64,000 bases of DNA, taken from assembly GCA_043759595.1 (NCBI GenBank), contig JAYVLG010000054.1:1-64000 (forward strand), given 5' to 3'. Source of the DNA: Sulfurirhabdus sp043759595. Lineage in GTDB: Bacteria; Pseudomonadota; Gammaproteobacteria; Burkholderiales; SMCO01. Positions 26,105 through 34,148 of the stretch are shown one piece after another. The position numbers were made by a program, and so were the translations under genes. The notes beneath the pieces are model-generated. The model did not search any database. It worked only from the letters and a program-made list of their open reading frames with translations, and was not told the origin of the DNA. Position 1 is the stretch's first letter. Each line of letters begins with the position of its first letter.

Positions 26105-26707
26105 ATGAAAATGAATTGGGTTGAAAAAATGTTGATGAATAACCCCATCCGCGCTGCATTTCAAATTTGGTATGAGGTACCCCTTCTTGAGCGCCTAGGT
26201 GGCCGCACTGAAGGCATGAGAGTGCTGGAAGTAGGATGCGGACGCGGTGTAGGCACGGAACAAATACTAAACCGCTTTGGCGCAAGTTCAGTTTTGGCCA
26301 TGGATCTGGATCCGGATATGGTGCGCCTGGCTAGAAAACGTTTAATGAAATACCCTGCAGACCGCTTATCTCTCACGGTAGGCGACGTAACGGCCATCCA
26401 GGCAGAAGATCAGTCTTTCGATGCGGTTTTTGATTTTGCCATTATTCACCATGTTCCAGTATGGCAGGATGCACTCAAGGAAATTCATCGCGTACTCAAA
26501 CCCGGTGGGCGTTTTTTTTTCCAGGAAGTCACCAGCCACGCGCTTGAAAAATGGTCATATCAAACATTTATGGTACATCCAGATGAAAATCGATTTAGCG
26601 GAACTGAATTTATCAATGAGCTAGAGCGTCTCGGTATCCAGGTTGGTATCAAGAAAACTGAAAAATACGGCGGTGACTTTGTTTACGGAGTAGGAATTAA
26701 ATCATAA
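26105..26707 (+). CDS. Class I SAM methyltransferase (Methyltransf_11 type)
   Basis: 200 residues. Motif I is LEVGCGRGVGTEQIL, followed by AMDLDPDMVRLA, then FDAVFDFAIIHHVPVWQDALKEIHRVLKPGGRFFFQEV, the full core of a UbiE/COQ5-like methyltransferase. The N-terminal LMNNPIRAAFQIWYEVP replaces a cap and may form the substrate lid. AAGGAAGAG 10 bases ahead supports the start. Third gene of the GMC-methyltransferase-methyltransferase group, so probably one transcription unit. The product could be a methylated lipid or polyketide-like molecule; nothing identifies it. Confidence 0.8.
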   Translation: MKMNWVEKMLMNNPIRAAFQIWYEVPLLERLGGRTEGMRVLEVGCGRGVGTEQILNRFGASSVLAMDLDPDMVRLARKRLMKYPADRLSLTVGDVTAIQAEDQSFDAVFDFAIIHHVPVWQDALKEIHRVLKPGGRFFFQEVTSHALEKWSYQTFMVHPDENRFSGTEFINELERLGIQVGIKKTEKYGGDFVYGVGIKS

Positions 26708-26740
26708 ATACCAAAAAACAAAATTATAGACCCTGGAAAT

Positions 26741-26757
26741 TGTCGAAAATTTTTACA
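26741..26757 (+). promoter_or_regulatory. PEP-CTERM-type box 1 (candidate PrsR site)
   Basis: TGTCGAAAATTTTTACA, 80 bases upstream of the sigma-54 promoter of the PEP-CTERM gene. It shares its TGTCG-A-T-TTACA form with the motifs at 26776 and 28306. PrsR, a sigma-54 activator encoded in this window, is the likely ligand. Confidence 0.6.
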
Positions 26758-26775
26758 CTTTGACTGCTTTGAAAT

Positions 26776-26790
26776 TGTACAAAATTTACA
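26776..26790 (+). promoter_or_regulatory. PEP-CTERM-type box 2 (candidate PrsR site)
   Basis: TGTACAAAATTTACA, a shorter variant of box 1, 30 bases upstream of the -24 element. Box starts are 35 bases apart, close to a whole number of helical turns, as expected for two dimers on one DNA face. Confidence 0.55.
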
Positions 26791-26820
26791 ACTATTTGAT
26801 TTTATTATAGTATTTTTTTC

Positions 26821-26837
26821 TGGCCTGCTTTTTGCTT
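26821..26837 (+). promoter_or_regulatory. Sigma-54 promoter of the PEP-CTERM gene
   Basis: TGGCCTGCTTTTTGCTT has GG at 26822-26823 and GC at 26834-26835 with exactly ten bases between, the invariant -24/-12 geometry, and TGGC/TTGCT halves. It lies 96-112 bases before the ATG at 26933, and the two boxes above are in enhancer position. Published work on Zoogloea-like bacteria links PrsK/PrsR and RpoN to PEP-CTERM genes, which this agrees with. Confidence 0.75.
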
Positions 26838-26932
26838 ATTGTTTATTGCAAGAGGCTCAGTAACTGCCGCTAAATTATTAATGATGTAAAAAAAACATCA
26901 AACTGAATTAACTTTAATTGGAGGTCAAAACC

Positions 26933-27952
26933 ATGAACATGAGACAAACAACCATTGCAGCAGCTGTTTTAACTGCACTTACAATTGGCGCTGCTAGTCA
27001 AGCTGCAGCGAGCGTTTATGCTCGCTCCTATCTTGATATCAGCAAACTGGTAATCTTGCCAGTTACCTTCACTGGCCCTGGTGGATCACCCGTACCTAAT
27101 ACAGCTGGTGTTACAGTAGGCAATTATACTTTTTCAGGTCAAAACACAGCTTCACTGAATAATGGTCCAACAGCAGCCGACACAAAGGTTTGTTCCGGCG
27201 TATTTGGCGGCTCTACATCTTGTGGTGCTACTGGCAACAGACTTGACCCATTAGTTGCTAATGCAGCTGGTAGCTCAATAATTCAAGGTGAAAATACATT
27301 TACTTTTAATGGTCCAGGTGCTGGTCAATACGCCAATGCCGACGGCAAGCTTTTCACGGCTTCTGTTGCAGGTGATGCATCCACTCATACCACCAATATT
27401 GCTGAATCTGAATTGCAATCTGGTACTGCGGCGGCTTCTGCATCAGTGATTGATTCCATCACCAAGTTTACCTTCAAATTCAGCACAACAGCTGCTGGTA
27501 CACTGATGATTGCATTTGATGCCATTCAAAATATGCTGGCTGCTATTAATGACCCTTCAGCTACTGCTCATCAAGCCACTGGCACGATGAACACTGAGTT
27601 GAAAATTTCTAACGACGCCAATCCGGCCGATTTCGTTCTTTACAATCCAGATGGTAGTACTGCGACAGGTTGCGTTACAGTTGGCACGAGCTTTACTTGC
27701 TCAGAACAACTTGACCCATTCTCTCTAAATACAAGTGTTGCTACCAGTACCGATGGCACTTCCAGTGCATTAGTTAATTCTGGTTCTTTCCTAACATTCT
27801 TCGGACTAACGGGATCAGGTAACTATACCTTTACTTTATCTGAGAAGAAAAGCACGACTCTTTCCAGAGTGCCTGAGCCAGGCATAATGTCTCTGTTAGG
27901 CATTGGACTGCTTGGAATGGGTTTGGCTTATCGCCGCAAAAACAATGCGTAA
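26933..27952 (+). CDS. PEP-CTERM domain surface protein
   Basis: 339 residues from the ATG at 26933, which has GGAGG eight bases upstream; an in-frame TTG at 26918 overlaps that ribosome site. Signal peptide (AAAVLTALTIGAASQAAA) at the N-terminus and a full sorting tail at the C-terminus: VPEP at 313-316, a hydrophobic stretch SLLGIGLLGMGLA, then YRRKNNA. Exosortase recognises this tail and releases the protein to the surface or matrix. The body is Ser/Thr/Gly/Ala rich with two cysteine pairs and no enzyme motif, suggesting a matrix or adhesin role. Expressed from a sigma-54 promoter and followed by a strong terminator, so monocistronic. Confidence 0.9.
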   Translation: MNMRQTTIAAAVLTALTIGAASQAAASVYARSYLDISKLVILPVTFTGPGGSPVPNTAGVTVGNYTFSGQNTASLNNGPTAADTKVCSGVFGGSTSCGATGNRLDPLVANAAGSSIIQGENTFTFNGPGAGQYANADGKLFTASVAGDASTHTTNIAESELQSGTAAASASVIDSITKFTFKFSTTAAGTLMIAFDAIQNMLAAINDPSATAHQATGTMNTELKISNDANPADFVLYNPDGSTATGCVTVGTSFTCSEQLDPFSLNTSVATSTDGTSSALVNSGSFLTFFGLTGSGNYTFTLSEKKSTTLSRVPEPGIMSLLGIGLLGMGLAYRRKNNA

Positions 27953-27968
27953 TTAAGCATTGTTCATG

Positions 27969-27997
27969 AAAAGGCGCAGCTTCGGCTGCGCCTTTTT
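27969..27997 (+). terminator. Intrinsic terminator of the PEP-CTERM gene
   Basis: GGCGCAGC (27973-27980) and GCTGCGCC (27985-27992) form a perfect stem closed by a TTCG tetraloop, followed by five T residues (27993-27997). It is 20 bases after the stop codon. Confidence 0.92.
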
Positions 27998-28305
27998 CTA
28001 TAGTGCGTACCCAAATAGAAATACCCACTCAAAGGTGTATAATCAGACATGCTTATACTTTACGTTTGATCATTTCATCTCCCACATCCTAACAATTCCG
28101 TTAAAAACCAACGGATAGCTAATCAGTTACTGAGTCTTCCTTTCCAACAAAATGATTTAATTTATAGCACGCTAGAATTGTGTGTGAATATATTTGAGTC
28201 GATATAATATACCAAATATAAAACAGTCAAGACCGACTGGATGAATCTATTGAAATACAGGGGTGGTTCACTTAAATTCATTACAAAACATTAACATATA
28301 CTGAC

Positions 28306-28322
28306 TGTCGGAAAAATTTACA
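28306..28322 (+). promoter_or_regulatory. Orphan PEP-CTERM-type box
   Basis: TGTCGGAAAAATTTACA matches box 1 closely in length and in both ends. No sigma-54 promoter with the GG-N10-GC spacing lies within about 120 bases on either side and the next genes downstream on both strands point the wrong way or end here. Confidence 0.5.
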
Positions 28323-28409
28323 ACATACGTATATGTGTTTGAATTAAATCGAAGAATCACTTCAAGAACACCCCCGTAATATCACGAAAGCAGGAAACTT
28401 CTCCACTGT

Positions 28410-28439
28410 TAGAACAACACAGCGTTTATGCTGGTTCTA
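28410..28439 (-). terminator. Possible terminator hairpin after prsT
   Basis: TAGAAC (28410-28415) pairs with GTTCTA (28434-28439), with an inner CAGC/GCTG pair. It starts 4 bases past the prsT stop, but the T-tail on the minus strand is weak. Confidence 0.35.
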
Positions 28440-28443
28440 TTAT

Positions 28444-31227
28444 TTATTTCTTGGAAGTGCTTATGCTATCTAGCAAAGCTTGAGCTTCCTTGCCAGATTG
28501 TGTTTTAGGTTCCTTTTTAACTACAGCAGTGAGAACTCGTCTAGCCTCATCTGATCGTTTCTGCTGAACCAAAGCTTGTGCCAAATGTAGCTGAATCTGT
28601 GCATCACCGGGTGCCCGTGTTGCTGCGTCTCGTAACAGGCTGGCTGCGCCGCTAATATCCCCATTTTTAAGCGTTAACATCCCTAATGTGTCCAATACAA
28701 CCGGCGTTTTTGGTGCTAATTGATAAGCTCGCTGCGCATACTCGTACGCCTGTTTTGGGGATTTGTCACGCAGAAGCCACGCAAGGTTATTCAATGCCTG
28801 AACGTAATTAGGATAGAGTTTGATCATCTGCGTATAGGTCGCTATCGCGTCAGCTTCCTTTCCAAGGCTCAGGTATGCCTCGCCTATTGAGAGAAGCACT
28901 TCTGAATCATCCGGATGATCTTTTAGCCAGTCCTTCATCACTGCAAACGCTTGATCCGTTTTTTTCTGCAACCACAAACTCCGGGTTAGCAAAATCAACA
29001 ATTCCTGATCTGGTTTTTGTTTCAGGGCTACTGTGAAAATTTTCTCAGCAGCCGCATAATCACCGATCCCAAGCGAGAACCAACCATCAATTCCCAATAC
29101 TTCTGTGCGCTCGCCAAAGTCCTTGTGCAATTTGGATATGGACTCTTTTGCCTGTTTTGTTTGCCCAAGTTGAACAAGCATTTTGATTTCACCCACACGC
29201 GCTGGCAAATACTTTGGGTCCAGTTGCAAAGCGCGTTCCAATTCTTTTCGTGCACCAACCGCATTGCCACTTGATGCCATGCTGTCACTTAAATAAAAAT
29301 GTGCTGCCGCGGAATTAGGATATCTTTTTGCCATCTTTTCAAACACAGCTCGCGCTCCAGCAGCATCACCATTTAACATGAGTGCTTTGCCATGTAATTC
29401 CAATAATGCTGGCTGTTGCTGAAACTGTGTATCGCTTACACTACTTGTAATCTCCAAGGTTTTATTGGCCTGACCTGTCTGCAAATATGTTTTAGCAAGC
29501 TGAATACGGATAGCCTGATCTCCAGGAATATTTTTGGCTGCTTGCTCCAGTATCTGGACACTGGCTGCGGCACCTTCTGCACGTGCCTTTGCGTCTGCAA
29601 GAATCAAGGCAGACACCACATCCTTTGGATGCGCTTTCACTAACGGATCAAGTAAAAGCACCGCCTTTTTTGGATCGCCGATCTTGACTTCGATCCTGGC
29701 AATATTCTGAGTAGCAGAAACATCACTCGGACTAAGTTTCAGCACTTGCTCAAGCTCGACTTTAGCTTTTTCCCATTGATTCACTGCAAGATGGGATGCA
29801 GCCATCAAATTCAGTGGGTCCACTTTATCTGGATTGCTCTCATGCAATTTGGCTGCACGGGTGAGGGTTTCTGCATGATTGCCTTGCTTAAAACTTGCTA
29901 TAGCAAGCAGCAAATTACGCGAATAGGCATCATCGGTAGGCCCCACGCTCTCATCCAGCTTTTGACCCGCCAATAACTTGGCAGTCATTACCAGATCTTG
30001 TGACTGTTTGGATTTCGGATCAATTGATACAGCTTTCAGGGCATACTCCAAGGCTTGATTCGCATTGCCTTCCAGAAGATACAAATTAGCTAACATGTTA
30101 AGTGTGGCAATGTCATCCGGCTTATTTTTCAATGTGCCAACCAGTAATTCACGCGCAGCGCCATATTCTGCCTGGCTCATCTGTATTGCGCCAAGTAATC
30201 GCTTAGCTCCAGAGGAGCCAGGCATCTGCGCAATCAATTTTTGTGTTAAGCCAAGGGCTTGTTCCATGTGACCAAGGCGAAAGTGTGTAGTTGCCAGGTA
30301 CATCTGATTAGGTATAAATGTTGGGTCATTTTTGTAACTTAACTCAAATGCGGACAACGCTTCAGGATATTTTTTCTGCGCAAAATAAGATAATCCACTC
30401 ACGTAGCTCACATAGGGATGATCTTTCCACCCATCTTTTTTGAGCGTTTCAATATCAGCAGCGGCCTCTTTGTATTTTTTAAGTTGTATGCGCACCAGCG
30501 CACGTCTCGCCACTTCTAGACTGGTCACTTTTCGAACTTTGATAGACTCAGTGTATGCTTTCTCCGCTTCGGCAGCATGTCCTTGCACCAACTCCAGATC
30601 ACCAAGGACACTCCAGGATTCCGGAGCAGTTGGGTCAGCTTTAATCGCTAAATCAAGTTCACTGCGTGCGGCATCATAGTTTCTATTAAATGCATTGAGT
30701 ATAGCGATTCCAAGATGTACGGGGCTGGAGTCACTCTTGATTGCAAGCGCTTCATCAAGCACTTTTCTGGCCTGCTCTAATTGACCTTTTAATACTAATG
30801 CTTGCCCACGAAGGGCTAAGGTTGCCGCTTTTTCAGCTTGGGGCATATCTGTTGGTAAATCGGATGACTCCTTCAGCACCCGATCCATATCACCTTGAAG
30901 CAAAATGGCTTTTACCAATATTGGCAGCGCCGCAGAGCGGGACAACCCAAGTTCCATTGCCTTTCTGATTTCTTTTTCTGCTCGCTCATTTTCCCCAATA
31001 TTTAAAGCAACCTTCCCCAGTAGCCAACGCCCTTCGACTGACTTAGGATCCTTTTGCACCGCATTGGTTAATTCGATGAGTGCTGGGCGATATTCCCCTT
31101 TATCCAAATAGTTTTTAGCATTTGCCACGTGCTCAACAGATGTTTGATTGCTGCCACAACCACTAAGAGACAACAATCCAAATATTGCAACTGATACTAT
31201 AAAATTCAATCGACTAAGAAATTGCAT
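28444..31227 (-). CDS. prsT: PEP-CTERM system TPR-repeat lipoprotein PrsT (downstream copy)
   Basis: 927 residues from the ATG at 31227 (GTG at 31233 is in frame but less likely). A lipoprotein signal ends in the lipobox LSGC with C24, so the protein is anchored in a membrane. Nearly the whole remainder is TPR repeats, e.g. AKNYLDKGEYRPALIELTNAVQKDP and later units each with the W/L-G-Y-A-F-P pattern. PrsT proteins occur with exosortase/PEP-CTERM loci and are thought to scaffold export or polysaccharide assembly. It is the last gene of the prsK-prsR-prsT-prsT operon; the paralogue upstream is 73 bases away. Confidence 0.9.
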   Translation of the reverse strand: MQFLSRLNFIVSVAIFGLLSLSGCGSNQTSVEHVANAKNYLDKGEYRPALIELTNAVQKDPKSVEGRWLLGKVALNIGENERAEKEIRKAMELGLSRSAALPILVKAILLQGDMDRVLKESSDLPTDMPQAEKAATLALRGQALVLKGQLEQARKVLDEALAIKSDSSPVHLGIAILNAFNRNYDAARSELDLAIKADPTAPESWSVLGDLELVQGHAAEAEKAYTESIKVRKVTSLEVARRALVRIQLKKYKEAAADIETLKKDGWKDHPYVSYVSGLSYFAQKKYPEALSAFELSYKNDPTFIPNQMYLATTHFRLGHMEQALGLTQKLIAQMPGSSGAKRLLGAIQMSQAEYGAARELLVGTLKNKPDDIATLNMLANLYLLEGNANQALEYALKAVSIDPKSKQSQDLVMTAKLLAGQKLDESVGPTDDAYSRNLLLAIASFKQGNHAETLTRAAKLHESNPDKVDPLNLMAASHLAVNQWEKAKVELEQVLKLSPSDVSATQNIARIEVKIGDPKKAVLLLDPLVKAHPKDVVSALILADAKARAEGAAASVQILEQAAKNIPGDQAIRIQLAKTYLQTGQANKTLEITSSVSDTQFQQQPALLELHGKALMLNGDAAGARAVFEKMAKRYPNSAAAHFYLSDSMASSGNAVGARKELERALQLDPKYLPARVGEIKMLVQLGQTKQAKESISKLHKDFGERTEVLGIDGWFSLGIGDYAAAEKIFTVALKQKPDQELLILLTRSLWLQKKTDQAFAVMKDWLKDHPDDSEVLLSIGEAYLSLGKEADAIATYTQMIKLYPNYVQALNNLAWLLRDKSPKQAYEYAQRAYQLAPKTPVVLDTLGMLTLKNGDISGAASLLRDAATRAPGDAQIQLHLAQALVQQKRSDEARRVLTAVVKKEPKTQSGKEAQALLDSISTSKK

Positions 31228-31300
31228 GGTCACCCCATAATATTTTGTAGTTTTTTATATTTCTTCAAACTTCACTCTTTAAATTGGACGGCATCAATAT

Positions 31301-34096
31301 CTATCCTCCCAACTGTTTGAATAATTCACGTGCCTTTCCTTCTTCTGAAAAGCTTAGATGATTGTCAAACAACCGTTTAAGTTCTTTTTTAGCTTGTTCC
31401 TTATTACCTGCCTGAAAATATCCATACGCCAGATGCCAATGTATCTCTCCTGCATCTGGTTTATTCGATAAAGCTTGCTGTAATAGCTTGACCCCGCGGT
31501 CAGCTTGTCCTTGTCCAACTAAAATCCAGCCAAGTGTATCTGTAATCGCCACATTATCCGGCTGTAGCTTGTAAGCCTTTTCTGCCATTTCAACGGCACG
31601 CGGATCTTTTTCTTGCTGGTAAAGCCAGGCTAGATTATTTAGAGCAAGCAAATTATTCGGTTCTTTCTGCAGGATAAACTGATATTGCGTAATTGCCGGT
31701 TTGTTTTGCGAATGCTGCATATAGTTTTCAGCCAGGTAAGCACGCGTTGGCAGATCGTTTGGATGTTCAACCAACCATTGTTGAATCTGGCTCTCGGCAC
31801 CCTTCACATTTCCGGCAAGTACTTTTGATCGATGAGTGTTAATTGCTAATTCGCTACTCTTTTCCAACTTAAAGGCTTTATCATAAGCGCTTGCTGCCGG
31901 GCCGTATTCTTTCTGCGCCATGAACACCCCACCTTCGAGACTAAACCCGAGCGCGGCTTTTGGTAGCTGTTTTTGCACTTGCTGGGCGTACTTCATTGCT
32001 TCTGAGTATTTTGCCCCTTTCACATAGAGTGCTATTAATGCAACCTTTGGCTCAATATAATCAGGCTTGATATCAAGCGCTTTAATATAAGAAGCTTCAG
32101 CTGCGGCTGCTTCGTTCATACCAAATTGGACTGAACCAAGTTTGTATAGAGCCAGTGGAGATTTGGGCAACTGTCCAACCAGCCCTTTGTAAGTTGCCAA
32201 AGCATTGTCTTTTTCGCCTGCGGCAAATTGCATAGAACCAAGCAAATCTAGAGCCTCTGGATTTTTGGGGTTTGAAGTTTGTGCTTCCCTGGCTTGCATT
32301 AATGCTTTTTGCGGATCTTTTTTCTGTATATAGTAATTTGCCAAGAGCACGCGCGGCTTAAGAACCTCTGGGTTGGCTTTTATTGCTTTCTCAAGCCAAG
32401 TTACATATTCCTTTTCCTGTCCACTCCCTGCTGCAAGCACCGCTAACGCAAGCATAATTTGCTGATTATCTTTGTCTTTTGCCAATATTGCTTCAAAGCG
32501 TTTGCGTGCTAATTCCGGTTTTTTGTCCTTTAAATCCAGTTGTGCCAAATTCATAGCGGCGGGTACATAATTGGGCTTCAAGCTTAATGCGTGTTCAAAA
32601 CTCTTGCGCGCATTTGCCGTATCGTTTTTTCCCAAATAGGCCGCACCTTTAAGATTAAAGGTAATTGGGTTGTCAGGTTGTTTTTTTTCTAGGGCTGCAA
32701 TCGCTTTTAATGATCCATCAAAATCTCTCTTACCAAGGTAGGTCAGCGCGAGCATGATATCTGCCGAATGCTGATTGGGATCATTTTCAGCAGCCGACTC
32801 AAGTTCCGCTACCGCATGTTCCGTATCACCCTTGGCAAGCCGGCTGACACCCAACTCGGTGCGCAAGGCTGTGTTCTTGGGATCAATTGTTACTGACTTT
32901 TCGAAATATTCTGTTGCGTGGCCATAATCGTTCATTGCCATATAAATTTCGCCTGCAAGGGCTAGCAATTGAGGGTCTTTTATCTCGCCGTTTAATGCTG
33001 GCTTAAGGGTATTCAATGCCCGTTCAGCCTGTTTGGTTTTTAGCAAAGTAGCGGCAAGCAATTTACGAGCGTAGATATTATCGGGAAACTGATTAATAAA
33101 TTTGCCCAAGTCGGATTCGGCTTGTTCGTAAGTACCAAGTGCAAAGCTGATTGCCCCTGAAAGCAATATGCTCGGCATGTGATTGGGAGCAATCTTCAAC
33201 ACTTGCTGAAGTTCATCTCGCGCTTCCGTATATTTTGCCTGTCTGAAATCCAGTAATGCCGCCATGTATTTTGCCAGCAAGTTATTCGGTTCAACTTTGC
33301 GCGACACCTGAATTTCTTTACCTGCATCTTCCAGCTTATTAGCCGCCAGGTACATGGAAGCAAGGGCAATATGTGCTGTAACATTATTTGCGTCGATTTT
33401 TACTACTTGCTGATAAGCAGCCGTGGCGTCTGCTAATTTTGATTGTATTCTCAGCAGATCGCCCTTCATCAGCCAGCCTTCTATGTTTTTGGGAGATTTT
33501 CCCAATGCGCTGTCGATTTGCTTCATTGCTTCGGCTATGTCTTTTGCTGCAACAGCTAATCGCGCCTTCCCGAGATAAGCCTCGGCATAATCAGGTTGCT
33601 GCTTAAGCGCCTCCTCTAACTCGGCCTTTGCTTCATCCTGCTTTCCCAAAGCCAGATGCGCATTTGCTCGTAACGTTAAAATTTTTGCGCCTGCTTCTCC
33701 TTTTCGATCTGAAGTAGACGTATCATCGAGTAACTGCTTAAACTCGCCCTGCTTGAGTAAAATCTCCGCAAGTAGCAGCTGCACATTATTTGGATCTATA
33801 CCTAGCTGACGGGCTTTGCGCAGCTCCTTTTGTGCAGCCGGAAGATCCCCCGTTTCGTTGTATATTTTTCCTAATAAATATCTGGCATCCCCATTTTCTG
33901 CATTTTTCTGCAAAGCATTTTTTAACTGAATAATGGCTGCTTTGCTATCTCCTCTCTTATACAAGCTTTGAGCTTCCTGGAGGTATTTCGTACTCGTTTC
34001 ACCTTTATTACACCCCGTAATCCCTATAAGCGCAGAAAAAACAAGCGCCGCTAAAAGGGAGGGTACTGGTATATTGATTTTTTGTGGTGATAGCAT
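31301..34096 (-). CDS. prsT: PEP-CTERM system TPR-repeat lipoprotein PrsT (upstream copy)
   Basis: 931 residues with a lipobox ITGC (C29) followed by TPR repeats through to the C-terminus (e.g. AQSLYKRGDSKAAIIQLKNALQKNAENGDARYLLG in the first unit). It shares architecture and length with the next gene but is clearly diverged, so the pair looks like an old duplication with possible division of labour. It lies 52 bases after prsR in the same orientation. The gene directly follows the two-component pair that would control it. Confidence 0.9.
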   Translation of the reverse strand: MLSPQKINIPVPSLLAALVFSALIGITGCNKGETSTKYLQEAQSLYKRGDSKAAIIQLKNALQKNAENGDARYLLGKIYNETGDLPAAQKELRKARQLGIDPNNVQLLLAEILLKQGEFKQLLDDTSTSDRKGEAGAKILTLRANAHLALGKQDEAKAELEEALKQQPDYAEAYLGKARLAVAAKDIAEAMKQIDSALGKSPKNIEGWLMKGDLLRIQSKLADATAAYQQVVKIDANNVTAHIALASMYLAANKLEDAGKEIQVSRKVEPNNLLAKYMAALLDFRQAKYTEARDELQQVLKIAPNHMPSILLSGAISFALGTYEQAESDLGKFINQFPDNIYARKLLAATLLKTKQAERALNTLKPALNGEIKDPQLLALAGEIYMAMNDYGHATEYFEKSVTIDPKNTALRTELGVSRLAKGDTEHAVAELESAAENDPNQHSADIMLALTYLGKRDFDGSLKAIAALEKKQPDNPITFNLKGAAYLGKNDTANARKSFEHALSLKPNYVPAAMNLAQLDLKDKKPELARKRFEAILAKDKDNQQIMLALAVLAAGSGQEKEYVTWLEKAIKANPEVLKPRVLLANYYIQKKDPQKALMQAREAQTSNPKNPEALDLLGSMQFAAGEKDNALATYKGLVGQLPKSPLALYKLGSVQFGMNEAAAAEASYIKALDIKPDYIEPKVALIALYVKGAKYSEAMKYAQQVQKQLPKAALGFSLEGGVFMAQKEYGPAASAYDKAFKLEKSSELAINTHRSKVLAGNVKGAESQIQQWLVEHPNDLPTRAYLAENYMQHSQNKPAITQYQFILQKEPNNLLALNNLAWLYQQEKDPRAVEMAEKAYKLQPDNVAITDTLGWILVGQGQADRGVKLLQQALSNKPDAGEIHWHLAYGYFQAGNKEQAKKELKRLFDNHLSFSEEGKARELFKQLGG

Positions 34097-34148
34097 TTTT
34101 TTGCCTTGTTATATTTGATACTTCGTACTCAGTATGAAAGGGCCTTTT

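Larger units (their letters stand above)
27998..28443. other. Intergenic region with an orphan regulatory box
   Basis: No gene is visible in these 446 bases. They hold a TATAAT-like sequence near 28038, the orphan PEP-CTERM box at 28306-28322 and an imperfect hairpin at 28410-28439 after the prsT stop. A lost PEP-CTERM gene or an unannotated small RNA could explain the box, but no coding remnant can be recognised by eye. Confidence 0.5.
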
